Assembly: GCA_016716835.1 (NCBI GenBank)
Contig: JADJUW010000001.1
Location: 1,193,501-1,257,500, forward strand
Reading direction: 5' to 3'
Source: Myxococcales bacterium
GTDB taxonomy: Bacteria; Myxococcota_A; Polyangia; Haliangiales; Haliangiaceae
DNA length: 64,000 nucleotides
The position numbers were made by a program, and so were the translations under genes. The number at the start of each line of letters is the position of its first letter. The stretch's first letter is position 1. Below are positions 7,621-17,560 of this stretch, one piece after another. Under the pieces are notes generated by a model. That model made no database searches. It saw only the letters and a program-made list of their open reading frames with translations, and was not told the origin of the DNA.

Positions 7621-8716
7621 ATGACCACCTAGTTACGGTTGGCCGGCGGTCGGTTTTAACTGGCAAGCGCGGCATCCACGGTTTTGTCGCCGCTGCGCCC
7701 GCCGTGGGCTTTGCGGGCGAGGCGGCGCCCGTGGGCGCGGTGCCCGCGGCCCGCGTAGGCACCGCGTCTGAAACCACCATGCCTCGCTCAAGCGCACGCA
7801 CCTTGCGACGTGCGGGCCACGACAACGCATGGGTCGGCGCCGCCGCGACAAACGCCTCGTATTGCGCTTTGGCGTCGGCGAGTTGGCCGGCGCCTTCGAG
7901 CGCCGTAGCGTATTGATACAAGACATCGACCAGGCCCGCGCCTTGCGCACCGGCCTCGATCGCCTTGCCGAATTCGGCGATGGCATCGGCGTGCTGGCCG
8001 CTGCGCATGCGCGCCATGCCGAGATAATAGCGCATCTGCGCTAGCCGAACCGGATCGGGGTTGGCGTCGAGCAAGCGCGTTAGGTCCGAAATGGCCCCGG
8101 CGACGTTGCCTGCGCGAAAGGCCGCGATCGCCGACGACATGCCGCTGTCGATGATCGCGGCCTGCGACTCGCGATACGCCGCATCGAATAACGCCTGCTC
8201 GGTCGGTGACAAGGCGTCGTGAGGCAGCTCGCGATATTGGGCGACGATGTCGGCTCGCTTGGCCGCCTTCACCAAGCCATAAAACGCCAACGCCCGCTCG
8301 CCTGCGGCCTGGCGCGCCGCCAGCTGTTCCTGCAAGCCTTCACCGCGCGCGCGCGACTCATCGCGATCGATGCGCAGCTGATCGCGCTCCGCGAGCACGC
8401 CGGCCATGCGGGCGTGAAACAGCACGTAGGCGCCAAAGCCAAGCAACACGGTAAACAGCAAATAGGCGACGAACGAATTGAGATTGGCCCACGCGTGACG
8501 CCGGGTCTGCGCCCCTGCGAGCTGCACGATGGCCTCGCCCATGTCGCGCACCTGCTGCGTCGAACGTCGCAGCAGTTGTTCTTGATCATCGAGGCGGCGC
8601 CGTAGCCAGGCGGCGTCGCCGGGGGCCGCGTCGGAGACGCCGCCATGAACGGGGAGGCCGTCCTCAACGCCGCTCTCGCCCGCGCCTGGCAGCAACCCTG
8701 CGTCGCGTTTACTCAT
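7394..8716 (-). CDS. Membrane-anchored coiled-coil/TPR protein
   Basis: The frame encodes 440 residues from ATG 8716. Residues 1-75 are hydrophilic, then comes one membrane segment (FVAYLLFTVLLGFGAYVLF), a coiled coil (RDQLRIDRDESRARGEGLQEQL) and two or three TPR-like units (MRYYLGMARMRSGQHADAIAEF; YQYATALEGAGQLADAKAQYE). Function unknown; probably an envelope scaffold. The last 75 residues read as antisense of the HEAT gene. Stop codons in both other frames lie at 7629-7635, just past the HEAT stop, and an AAAA run lies a little upstream, so a one-base indel has probably extended this frame. The true gene likely ends near 7630. Confidence 0.7.
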   Translation of the reverse strand: MSKRDAGLLPGAGESGVEDGLPVHGGVSDAAPGDAAWLRRRLDDQEQLLRRSTQQVRDMGEAIVQLAGAQTRRHAWANLNSFVAYLLFTVLLGFGAYVLFHARMAGVLAERDQLRIDRDESRARGEGLQEQLAARQAAGERALAFYGLVKAAKRADIVAQYRELPHDALSPTEQALFDAAYRESQAAIIDSGMSSAIAAFRAGNVAGAISDLTRLLDANPDPVRLAQMRYYLGMARMRSGQHADAIAEFGKAIEAGAQGAGLVDVLYQYATALEGAGQLADAKAQYEAFVAAAPTHALSWPARRKVRALERGMVVSDAVPTRAAGTAPTGAASPAKPTAGAAATKPWMPRLPVKTDRRPTVTRWSFTAPVAADLQPEVATPTVLRRTVRAGRFQSAKRAAANLGRRYSPPNLAVGRGTTWSPQTQRPPCLAGHRRGGEHD

Positions 8717-8838
8717 GGCCACACGGGTACCGCTAGGTTGGATAGGGGTCAAGCACCATATGCAGCGCGGCGGGCCCACCCGACATTGCAGCTTGCGCCT
8801 CCGGTGGCATTTCTGATAAGGTGCCGCAACCACTCGGA

Positions 8839-8854
8839 TGCCTACATGTAGGCA
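8839..8854. promoter_or_regulatory. 16 bp perfect palindrome around TACATGTA
   Basis: TGCCTACATGTAGGCA is self-complementary. It lies in the divergent region between the TPR gene (starts 8716) and the ligase-like gene (starts 8889). The same core recurs at 34159 and, less perfectly, at 21137, 42237 and 58684. Probable regulator site. Confidence 0.5.
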
Positions 8855-8888
8855 CCTCGCCTGACCAACATTCCTCCGGCCCACCGAC

Positions 8889-10493
8889 ATGACGCTTCTG
8901 TATCAATGGCTCGAAAAGGCCGCGAAAGACCAAGGCAACAACAAGGCGGTGGTGTATCGCGACAACTACTTGTCGTGGCGCGGCCTGCTGCATCGGGTGG
9001 ATCGGCGCGCCCAGGAGCTTAAGAGCATCGGCATCACCAAGGATGCCTGGGTAGGCCTGATGCTCGGCAACGTCCCAGACTTTGTCATCTTGGCCCTCGC
9101 GTTTTCGAAATTGGGGACGGTGGTCGTGCCCATCGACCCAACCACCGGCAGCCGCGAGCTTGAACTCATGTTGCAGGCCGCGCCGCTGCGCGCGCTGGTG
9201 ACGCGCCCGCGCGGCAGCGAAGGCAGCATCAGCGCCAGCGGTACCTCAGTGCCCATCGCCACCGCGACGCGCAGCAAGCCGCTCAAAGGGGCGCCGCCAC
9301 CACCTGTTGCCAATCCCACCGACGCCGCTGAGGTCCGTCGCCGGCTACAAGGCACGTTGCTGACCTGTTCAATTTACAAGCGCGAGGTCCGCAAGGTGCC
9401 AGGCGATCCCATCGCCGTGCTCTTTACCGCCGATTCGCTTGGCGACCCCAAGGGGGTCGTGCGCACGCCGGCGACGACGAACGCCGCGTTTGCCAATGCC
9501 CAAACCGCGCTGGGGCTGACTAGCGGCGATACCTTCTTGGTGGCGTCGCCGCTATTTCATGCGTACGGCTGGGACCTTGGTTTTCTGCCCGCGCTGCGGC
9601 TGGGTGCGACCATCCTGCTCGAAGAAGAGACCTCTGGCCGACGCATCGGCAAGATTCTCCGCGATCACGAGACGACGGTGTTCCCCGGCACGCCCGTCAT
9701 GTTTGGCGAGCTGGCGCGACTCCCGACGGCTAAAAAGCTAGAGACCCCCAATACGCGTTTCTTGTCGTCGGGATCAAAACTTGAGGCGAGCGTTGCCGAT
9801 GAATTCGCCGCCGCGTGGGGCGTTCCCGTGCTGTCTTGTTATCACGCGACGGAGAGCGGCATCGTCGCCGTCGATCGCGACGGCAAGACGCCAGGCTCGG
9901 TTGGCGCGCTGGTTGAAGGCATGGAGGTCCGGATCACCGTAGCCGAGGCCCCCGAACCAGCGCCGGCGGCGGCCCCCCCTGCCGCCGCGCGTAAAACCAA
10001 GGCACCTGCCGCCAAAGTAGCTAAGCCAGCGAAGGCCAGCGCGCTAAAACCGCAAGTCGTCGGCAAAGATGGCGCGATTTGGCTGCGCAGCAAGTCATTG
10101 GCGACCACGGCCGTCGGGCCGTTTGAAATCACGGGCAAACCCAAGGGCCCCGTTGGCATTGGCGAACTCGACAAAGAGGGGTGGCTGCGTACCGGCGATC
10201 TGGGCCATGTCGACAAGCACGGCCGGCTCACCCTAACCGGTCGCGAAGACGACATCGTCAAGATCGAGGGCAAGCGCGTCGCGCTCGGCGAAATCGAGGG
10301 CTGCCTCGAGGCGTTTGCCAAGGTCAAGCAGGCCAAGGTCAGCGTGGTCAGCGATCCACTCGGCGGCCCAACCGTCATCGCGCGCATCGTGTTGCAGGGC
10401 AAGTGCACGGCCGACGAGCTGATCGACCACTGCGCGCGCAACTTAGCGCCTTACAAAGTGCCACGCCGGATCGAATTCCTCGACGCGCTCTAG
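8889..10493 (+). CDS. Acyl-CoA ligase-like AMP-binding protein lacking the A10 lysine segment
   Basis: The 534-residue protein has the ANL fold. The nucleotide loop reads FTADSLGDPKGVV where TSGTTGxPKG is usual. CYHATESG (A5), GWLRTGDLG (A7, with its Asp) and GREDDIVKIEGKRVALGEIE (A8) are recognisable. About 35 Ala/Pro/Lys-rich residues (near 355-390) are inserted before A7. The chain stops at KVPRRIEFLDAL, just where the A10 segment PxxxxGKxxR with the adenylation lysine should follow. The stop overlaps the recG end by 4 bp and no continuation was found in other frames. Full adenylation activity is therefore doubtful; thioester chemistry or a binding role is possible. Confidence 0.8.
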   Translation: MTLLYQWLEKAAKDQGNNKAVVYRDNYLSWRGLLHRVDRRAQELKSIGITKDAWVGLMLGNVPDFVILALAFSKLGTVVVPIDPTTGSRELELMLQAAPLRALVTRPRGSEGSISASGTSVPIATATRSKPLKGAPPPPVANPTDAAEVRRRLQGTLLTCSIYKREVRKVPGDPIAVLFTADSLGDPKGVVRTPATTNAAFANAQTALGLTSGDTFLVASPLFHAYGWDLGFLPALRLGATILLEEETSGRRIGKILRDHETTVFPGTPVMFGELARLPTAKKLETPNTRFLSSGSKLEASVADEFAAAWGVPVLSCYHATESGIVAVDRDGKTPGSVGALVEGMEVRITVAEAPEPAPAAAPPAAARKTKAPAAKVAKPAKASALKPQVVGKDGAIWLRSKSLATTAVGPFEITGKPKGPVGIGELDKEGWLRTGDLGHVDKHGRLTLTGREDDIVKIEGKRVALGEIEGCLEAFAKVKQAKVSVVSDPLGGPTVIARIVLQGKCTADELIDHCARNLAPYKVPRRIEFLDAL

Positions 10494-12630
10494 AGCGGCT
10501 GCAAGCCGTCGTCGCCAAACCACCTGTGGGCGTGAGCGAGCAGCGGCGCGAGGTCGATGCCGGGCGTCGCCACCAGGTCCCGCGCGGCAACCTGCGCCCG
10601 CGAGATCCACGCCGCATCACGCAGCCAATCGGTAAACTGCAGGCGCCAAAGTCCGGACTGATTTTGCCCAAGCACCGCGCCAGGGCCACGGGCGGCGAGG
10701 TCCGCCTCGGCCAGCGCAAAGCCGTCGTCGCTAGCGACAAGCTGCTGCATGCGCGCCACGGCCTCCGCCGTTGCATCCAGGCGCGCCATGAGCCAACAGC
10801 TCGAGGCCTGCCCGCCGCGGCCGACGCGGCCACGCAGTTGGTGCAGCGTCGCGAGCCCAAACGCCTCGGCGTCGACGATGACAATAAATGACGCCTGTGG
10901 CACGTCGACGCCCACTTCGATCACCGTGGTCGCCAGCACGACGTCGACCTCGTGGGCGGCCAGCCTTGCGATCGCCTGCTGGCGCTCGCCAGGCCCTTGC
11001 TGCCCATGGCAGATGGCAACGCGCGCGCGTGGCATGCGCCGCGCCAACAGCGTTTGCATCGCAACGATGGAGGCGCGCCCCTTGCCCTCGATCGTTGGGC
11101 AGACGACGAAACCGCGTTCGCCCGCCTCGATCCGCCGCGCCAAGGCCTCCCACGCGGGCAGACACGCCGGTTGCCCTACGAACACGTGCGTCGATGGTGG
11201 CACGCGCCTGGCGGGCGATCGCGAAGCCACGTTGGGTCAAGCTCGCCATACAGCGTAAGCGCAAGGCTGCGCGGGATGGGCGTCGCGCTCATGATGAGCC
11301 CGTGGGCGCAGCCACCCGCGCCTTTGGCCGCCAGCACGCCCCGTTGCGCGACCCCGAACCGATGCTGCTCGTCGACGATGTACAGCCCAAGCCTTGCAAA
11401 CGCGACGTCGTTGCCGAGCAATGCGTGCGTGCCAACCACGAGCGACACCGCGCCCTCGCGCAGGCGCGTCCGCGCCGCCGTCTGCTGCGCCGTGCTCATC
11501 GTGCCGGTGAAGACCTCGACGCCCAGACCTAGGCGTGTGGCCCAAGCGCCGAGCGTCGCCGCATGTTGCGCGGCGAGCACCTCGGTGGGCGCGATCAAGG
11601 CCGCCTGATAGCCCGCGCGGACCGTTTGCAACATCGCCGCAAACGCCACCGCGGTCTTGCCGCTGCCGACGTCGCCAACGAGGAGCCGCCGCATCGGCGT
11701 GGGTAGCGCCAGATCGCGACCGATGTCGGCGACCGCCATGGCCTGCCCCTCGGTCAGCGCGAATGGCAAGGCCGCGCCGAGCTCGGCAGCTAACGCCTCG
11801 GGCACGGCGATCATCGGCGCGCGCTGCGCAGCCAGGCGCTCGCGCTCCACCGCAAACCGCACGCCCAGCGCAAAGCATTCGCTCCACAGCAAGCGACGAT
11901 GCCAACGGCTCTGACGCAGCCCAAGCTCCGCAACCTCGGCGTCGGACAGTCCCGCTATCGTATTTGGATCATGCAAGGCCGCAAAGGCGTCGCGCAGCGC
12001 GGGCAAGCCGACCTCGGCGAGCACGTCACCTGGCGTCTCATCGGCGACGGCGTGGGCAAATTGTCTGACGCACGCCTGCACCGCCAGACGCAGCCGCCCC
12101 GCCGCGATGCCCTCAACGTGGCCGTACACGGGGACCAGGCCTGGCACCACGTCGGCCTTGCAAAGTCGCGGGTTGGCGAAGGCGTACGCGGGCTTGGCGC
12201 TACCGCCACTAACAGTGCCGCTGCCAGCGCCGCGTTGCACGGCACCCGCTAGCACGACGCGTTGCCCAGGCCTGAGCTGCTGGGCAAACCCCGCCGGCAT
12301 GCCAAACCACCGCGCAATCACGCGATGCCCCGCCGCAGCCTCATCGCGTAGCTCCGCCTCGATCCACGTGCGCCCGTGGCCGCGCCCGCGCACGACCTTT
12401 GATTTATGGATCTCAGCGCCGACGGCGAGGTGCGACGGCGCGCTTTCGGCAGCGTACAGCTCGCCAAGCGACCACACGATGCGAAAGTCGCGGTACGCGC
12501 GTGGAATGAACCACAGCAGATCATAGGCCGTGGTGATGCCCGTCGCGGCCAGCTGCGCGGCAAAGACCTCGCCAATGCCGCGCACCGCCAACGTTGGCAC
12601 GGTGCGCACGTCCGTGGTGGTGGCCATCAC
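10490..12630 (-). CDS. recG: ATP-dependent DNA helicase RecG (one-base frameshift)
   Basis: Restoring one base gives about 713 residues (E. coli RecG has 693). The first frame contains the N-terminal wedge/OB region, Walker A LLVGDVGSGKTAVA, VDEQHRFGVAQR and MSATPIPRSLALTLY. The second contains ICHGQQGPGERQ, ATTVIEVGVDVPQAS, LHQLRGRVGRGGQASSCWL and DLAARGPGAVLG. The frames meet at 11202-11212, where RDRPPG should run on into RVPPSTHVFVG and one base is missing. RecG remodels stalled forks and Holliday junctions. Since every motif is intact on both sides, a sequencing error is more likely than gene death. The FHA gene lies 39 bp upstream on the same strand. Confidence 0.9.
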
Positions 12631-12669
12631 GTACCCGTCAAGCCCTTGCGCGGCGCGCGAGCCGCGTGG

Positions 12670-13296
<627 letters not shown>

Positions 13297-13359
13297 CCGT
13301 TCCTCGTTCGCGTCTCATCAGAGGCGACTTGCGCCACTCCCCGCCACTCACGCCACATT

Positions 13360-13365
13360 ATTATA
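13360..13365 (-). promoter_or_regulatory. Consensus -10 box TATAAT
   Basis: TATAAT on the minus strand, inside an unusually AT-rich stretch (13356-13378), about 64 bp before the FHA gene start. No convincing -35. This gene has a 5' leader and a Shine-Dalgarno, unlike the many leaderless-looking genes around it. Confidence 0.5.
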
Positions 13366-13432
13366 GTACATAAAAATCAGGGGCGCGAAAGCAGCCCGGG
13401 GGGTGTTCTGCCACTTACCGCGCACTGCGTGG

Positions 13433-14696
13433 TCAGGGTGCCTCAGCGAGGCGCGCCTTCGCGAACGTGCCCAGGGCGACGGCCTTGCCATTGACTTTGA
13501 CCATGGCTTGATCGGTTTGCATGCCGCGCAAGACTTGCTGGCAAGCCGCCGCCTCGGAGGCCACCGCCATGCGCGCCGCGCAAAGGCCGAGCCATGAAAT
13601 TGCCATCCACCGCGTGGTCGCTTGTGGCTGCGAGGCCAAGCGCTGCAATGCCGCGACACCCGGCACGAAGCGACCGCCGTTTGCGGGCGGCTGAGTGCCG
13701 GCAGCTGCGAGGCGAGACGCGGCGGCGAGCAAGCTACGCGTCGCGGCAGAGGTTTGCCCTCCGCACTGAACAAGATGGCCCGCCGCGACCCATGTCAGCT
13801 CGCCCGCGTCATGATGTATGACAAGTTCCGACATGACGTCGACACATTGAGGCTCCGGTAATTGCGCCAACAACGAGATCGCCTGGGTCGCCGATGTGGC
13901 CGACCACGACCCCGCGATCGCGACTTGCGCGAGTTGGGATTGCAAGGTCGCCACCGCCCCCGCAAACGACGCGCCGCGCGCCGACGCCGCAAGCGACGCG
14001 CGATGCAGCGCCGCGATCCATCGACCAGGCAGCGTGGCGTCACCGCGTGGCGAGGTTGCCACCTTCCAAATCGCGCGCAACGCCTCCGGTTCACGCGTCG
14101 CGGCGACGGCAGCCATGAGCTCGTCACCCAGGCGGACGTAGGCATTCTTTGCCGTTGGGCGCGCGAGCAGTTGTTCAACGGCGAGGCGCATGCGGGGGCC
14201 CGCCGGCTCACCGAGCAGCGTCATGACCTCCACCGCGTCATGCGTGCCGAGCCGCGCCCTGGCCTCAAGGCTTGGCGTCGCGTACCAGTCAAGTAGATAT
14301 TGGTCGATCGTCGCGGCCGTTTGCATCGACGCCATGCCCCGCAGTTCGATCAGCCAATCTTTGGCCTCAACTTGCGCCGCGCCCGGCACATCGTCGGCGC
14401 CTGCGACGCGCGCGCTGCCACACACGTTCAACCAGCGGCGCGATCACGCCAAAGCGCTGCGCCGGCGGCAGCGCGGCAAGCGTTGGCAAGACGCGCGCGG
14501 CCCCGCCAATCACGAGCAGATTCTCGGCCGCATGCGCGCGCATCGCGGCGCCGGCTTGCGGTGATGAGATCACCTCGGCGAGCTTGCTGGGACCTTGCTC
14601 GGTCTGTTTCCACTCATCGAGGCGCTCGTGCGTAACGTCGCCACACGCCGCGATCGCCAACGCGAGCCACACCACCCAAGCGCATCGCGGCACCAC
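13433..14696 (-). CDS. HEAT-like lipoprotein (frameshift in a GC tract)
   Basis: The start is GTG 14696, with TATCGT six bases upstream. The signal WVVWLALAIAAC gives a lipobox with Cys18, so it is probably an outer-membrane or periplasmic lipoprotein. The rest is Ala/Leu-rich helical repeats like HEAT units (EPEALRAIWKVA; ALQRLASQPQATTRWMAI). The frame breaks at 14407-14415 in a CGCGCGCGC tract: adding one lost GC unit joins LVERVWQRA to RVAGADDVPGAA smoothly. It diverges from the FadL-like gene. Function unknown. The break is either an assembly error or slippage-based on/off switching. Confidence 0.65.
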
Positions 14697-14702
14697 GTCG
14701 CT

Positions 14703-14708
14703 ACGATA
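14703..14708 (-). promoter_or_regulatory. -10-like TATCGT, 6 nt before GTG
   Basis: TATCGT, AGCGAC, then GTG at 14696 starting the lipoprotein signal peptide. It argues for this start over a TTG at 14714. Confidence 0.4.
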
Positions 14709-14752
14709 CCCCAAATCGGAGGCCGACGGCGCCGCCGCGCGGGTCCATGTGG

Positions 14753-14758
14753 TAGCGT
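14753..14758 (+). promoter_or_regulatory. -10-like TAGCGT, 7 nt before ATG
   Basis: TAGCGT, seven bases, then ATG 14766 of the FadL-like gene, with no Shine-Dalgarno. Confidence 0.35.
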
Positions 14759-14765
14759 CATCGCG

Positions 14766-16202
14766 ATGCGACGAACCGATGGGATCGCGCTCGCGTGCGT
14801 CGCGGGGCTGCTGGGGTGGTTCGCCGCGGCGACGCCTGCGCTCGCCTCCCCGCTCGGCGACGACATGAACACGGTGTTGCCCTTTTCGGGCCCCGGCGGT
14901 GACGGCCCGTCAATGGTGTCGACGAATCCCGCGGGCTTGATGCGCTTGCCGTGGGGCTGGTATCTGCACATCGAAGGCCTGGGGCGCGCTGACCAATACC
15001 AGATTCGTCGCGAGCTTACCGATCCGCTGGATGGCAGCACGTCGACGAGGTCACACAACGACACGCCGTTGTCGTGGGGCACGTCGATCTCATTTGTCAT
15101 TGCCTCGCGACGCGCATCGGTGGCGTTTCGCGGCCCGCACGTCGCACCCGCGCAGCGATCACCGACCGGCGCGGCGCTCGATCCCTTTGCCAACAACAGC
15201 CAGCTGCAGACGATTTCTTGGGCGGGCGGCGCGGTGAGCATTGCGCCCATTTCGCGGCTGCTAATTGGTGTGCTAGTCGAACTCACCCAAACCCGCGCCA
15301 GGCTGCGGTTTGCGACCGACACCGCCCTGATGGCCGGCCGCGACCCGCTGACCGGCCTGGGTAGCCAGTGTGGTGGCGAGCGGTGCGGGCTGGAGCATCC
15401 GCAGGCGATGTCGGCGATCGATATCGATGTGAGCAGCCGCGACGTCAATTGGGCCTTTACGCTTGGCACCCAACTGCGCCTCGGCAACGCGTCGTGGCTC
15501 GGCCTTTCCTATCGCATCCCACCGGGCGGCTTCAGCTCGGACGTCGTGCTATCAGGCGACGCCACCATCGCCTCCGCGCCGCGTGATGGCGATATCTCGA
15601 CGGCGACCAGCGCCCGCGTTAAGCTCTACATGCCGCACTGGCTGACGTTGTCGTACAGCACCCAACTGCGCCCGACCCTTACCGGCCTGGTCGACCTAAG
15701 GCTCTCGTATAACGAACGCGCTGGCGACTATGATATCCGTTTGTTTGGCAATGGCTACCCCGAAGACCGCGGTTGGCTCAATCGCTATAGCGGCCTGCGC
15801 GACGCCATGCGGCTCTCGTTTGGCGTTGAGCGCGCCGATACGGGGCAACGCCTTATCGCGGGCGGCCGCCTCACGTTTGATTCCGGCGCCACGAGCAAGG
15901 CCAACCTCGCTCCGACGAGATTAGAGCCCCCTAGCCTCACGCTGGCCGCGGCCGCGCGCTTGCGCATCACGCCGTATGTCGTCTTCGAGCTCGACTACGG
16001 CCTGCGTGCCTATCGCCCGACGAACGTCACGCGCAGCAACTACGACCCAAGCGATGCCATCGCCTGCCAAGACAGCGGTTACGATTACACGCGCGCGGCC
16101 TGCGGCAAGTTTAGAGACGGCTTTGCGATCGGCGCCGGCGCGGGCGACTATGAGCGCTATACCCATCTGCTGCGCGCCAGCCTGCGCCTCACCCTGCGGT
16201 AG
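14766..16202 (+). CDS. FadL/OMPP1-type outer-membrane protein
   Basis: The protein is 478 residues. A signal peptide (GIALACVAGLLGWFAAATPALA, cut before SPLGDD) is followed by SMVSTNPAGLMRLPWG, the NPAG segment typical near the N-terminus of FadL-type hydrophobic-compound porins. The rest alternates short amphipathic strands with loops, and the last strand, LLRASLRLTL, ends near the C-terminus as expected of a beta-barrel. A loop with paired Cys (GSQCGGERCG) lies near residue 205. The likely role is passage of fatty acids or other hydrophobic molecules; the substrate is unknown. M16 peptidase genes follow after 17 bp. Confidence 0.75.
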   Translation: MRRTDGIALACVAGLLGWFAAATPALASPLGDDMNTVLPFSGPGGDGPSMVSTNPAGLMRLPWGWYLHIEGLGRADQYQIRRELTDPLDGSTSTRSHNDTPLSWGTSISFVIASRRASVAFRGPHVAPAQRSPTGAALDPFANNSQLQTISWAGGAVSIAPISRLLIGVLVELTQTRARLRFATDTALMAGRDPLTGLGSQCGGERCGLEHPQAMSAIDIDVSSRDVNWAFTLGTQLRLGNASWLGLSYRIPPGGFSSDVVLSGDATIASAPRDGDISTATSARVKLYMPHWLTLSYSTQLRPTLTGLVDLRLSYNERAGDYDIRLFGNGYPEDRGWLNRYSGLRDAMRLSFGVERADTGQRLIAGGRLTFDSGATSKANLAPTRLEPPSLTLAAAARLRITPYVVFELDYGLRAYRPTNVTRSNYDPSDAIACQDSGYDYTRAACGKFRDGFAIGAGAGDYERYTHLLRASLRLTLR

Positions 16203-16219
16203 TCGTGATATAACGCCAC

Positions 16220-17560
16220 ATGGCCGGCCTTGCGCTCGACACCACCTCCTTGCTCGGCAGCGCGACGGTTCGCCGCTATAAGCTCGACAACGGCCTTAAG
16301 CTCATAGCCCTGATCGACCGCGGCGCGCCCATCGTCGCCTATCAGACGTGGTTTGGCGTTGGCTCAAGCAACGAGGTGCCCGGTGCGACGGGCCTTGCCC
16401 ATCTCTTCGAACACCTCATGTTTTCCCGCACCGAGGCGACGCAGGCCGGTGAATTCGACCGCCTCGTCGAAGGCATCGGCGGCGACTCCAATGCCGCCAC
16501 GTGGGTCGATTGGACCTATTATCGCCTGACCCTGCCGGCGGCCCAATTGCCGCTCGCGGTGCGCCTCGAATCTGAGCGCATGTCGCGGCTTGTGCTCGAC
16601 GCCGAGACCGTAGAGACCGAGCGCAGCGTGGTCATGAACGAACGCCGCGAACGCGTCGAGGACGACGTCGATGGCTGGATGGATGAGACCATGATGGCGC
16701 AGCTCTTCACGCGGCACCCTTACCACTGGCCCACCATCGGCTGGATGCGTGACATTAAAGACGTCCCGCTGGGCACCATTCGCGAGTTCTATCGCACGTG
16801 GTACGTGCCCAACAACGCGACCATCGTCGTCGCCGGCGATTTTGATATTGACCACCTTGGCAACCTGCTTGAGACTGCCTACGGGCATTTGCCGGCGCGC
16901 CCGCTGCCGCCCCTTGTCGATGCCGCCGAGGCGCCGCTTGCGGGCCATGGCCAGCACGTCGCGCACAAGCCGGTGACAAATGCGCGCGTCTTGCTTGGCT
17001 ATCGCGCGTGTCCGCAGCGCCATGCCGACTGGGCCGCGCTAGAGATTATGTCGACGCTGCTCGCAGGCGGTCCCTCGTCGCTGCTGTATCGCGACCTCGT
17101 TATTACGCGCGAACTCGCCTCGTCCGTCGACACGCAGATGCTGCCGTTTCGCCATCCCGGCGCGTTTCGGATCTCGGCGACGTGCATGGAACAGACAACG
17201 CCGCAGGCGCTGTGCGAGGCCATCGAGGCAAAGCTGGCGAGCCTGGCCGCCGGTGACCTCGTGGCGGCCGACGTCGAACGCGCCAAGAATCTCACCGAGA
17301 CGGCCTTTTGGAATTCGCTGGCCGACCTTGACGGCAAGGCCGAGGCGTTGGGGCATTTCGAAACCTCCATGGGCGATTTCCGCGAGCTCATGGGCATGTC
17401 TGAACGCCTAGCCGCGGTGACGCCCGCCGATCTGATCCGCGTCGCGTCGACATACCTTCGCCACGACAACGCCGTGAGCGTGCTGGCCTTGCCCAGCGGC
17501 GATGAACCAGATGAGGAAGCCGACGAGGCGGTGACTACCACCCAGGAGCCCCTGCCATGA
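16220..17560 (+). CDS. M16 family zinc peptidase, active subunit
   Basis: The 446-residue protein has the inverted zinc motif HLFEH at 61-65 and a third ligand, Glu141 (in VMNERRER), 76 residues after the second His, as in pitrilysin and PqqL/MPP-beta proteins. No signal peptide is visible. It should degrade peptides as a two-subunit enzyme with the product of the next gene, whose ATG overlaps this stop (ATGA at 17557-17560), which implies translational coupling. GATATAAC lies just upstream of the ATG and there is no Shine-Dalgarno. Confidence 0.9.
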   Translation: MAGLALDTTSLLGSATVRRYKLDNGLKLIALIDRGAPIVAYQTWFGVGSSNEVPGATGLAHLFEHLMFSRTEATQAGEFDRLVEGIGGDSNAATWVDWTYYRLTLPAAQLPLAVRLESERMSRLVLDAETVETERSVVMNERRERVEDDVDGWMDETMMAQLFTRHPYHWPTIGWMRDIKDVPLGTIREFYRTWYVPNNATIVVAGDFDIDHLGNLLETAYGHLPARPLPPLVDAAEAPLAGHGQHVAHKPVTNARVLLGYRACPQRHADWAALEIMSTLLAGGPSSLLYRDLVITRELASSVDTQMLPFRHPGAFRISATCMEQTTPQALCEAIEAKLASLAAGDLVAADVERAKNLTETAFWNSLADLDGKAEALGHFETSMGDFRELMGMSERLAAVTPADLIRVASTYLRHDNAVSVLALPSGDEPDEEADEAVTTTQEPLP

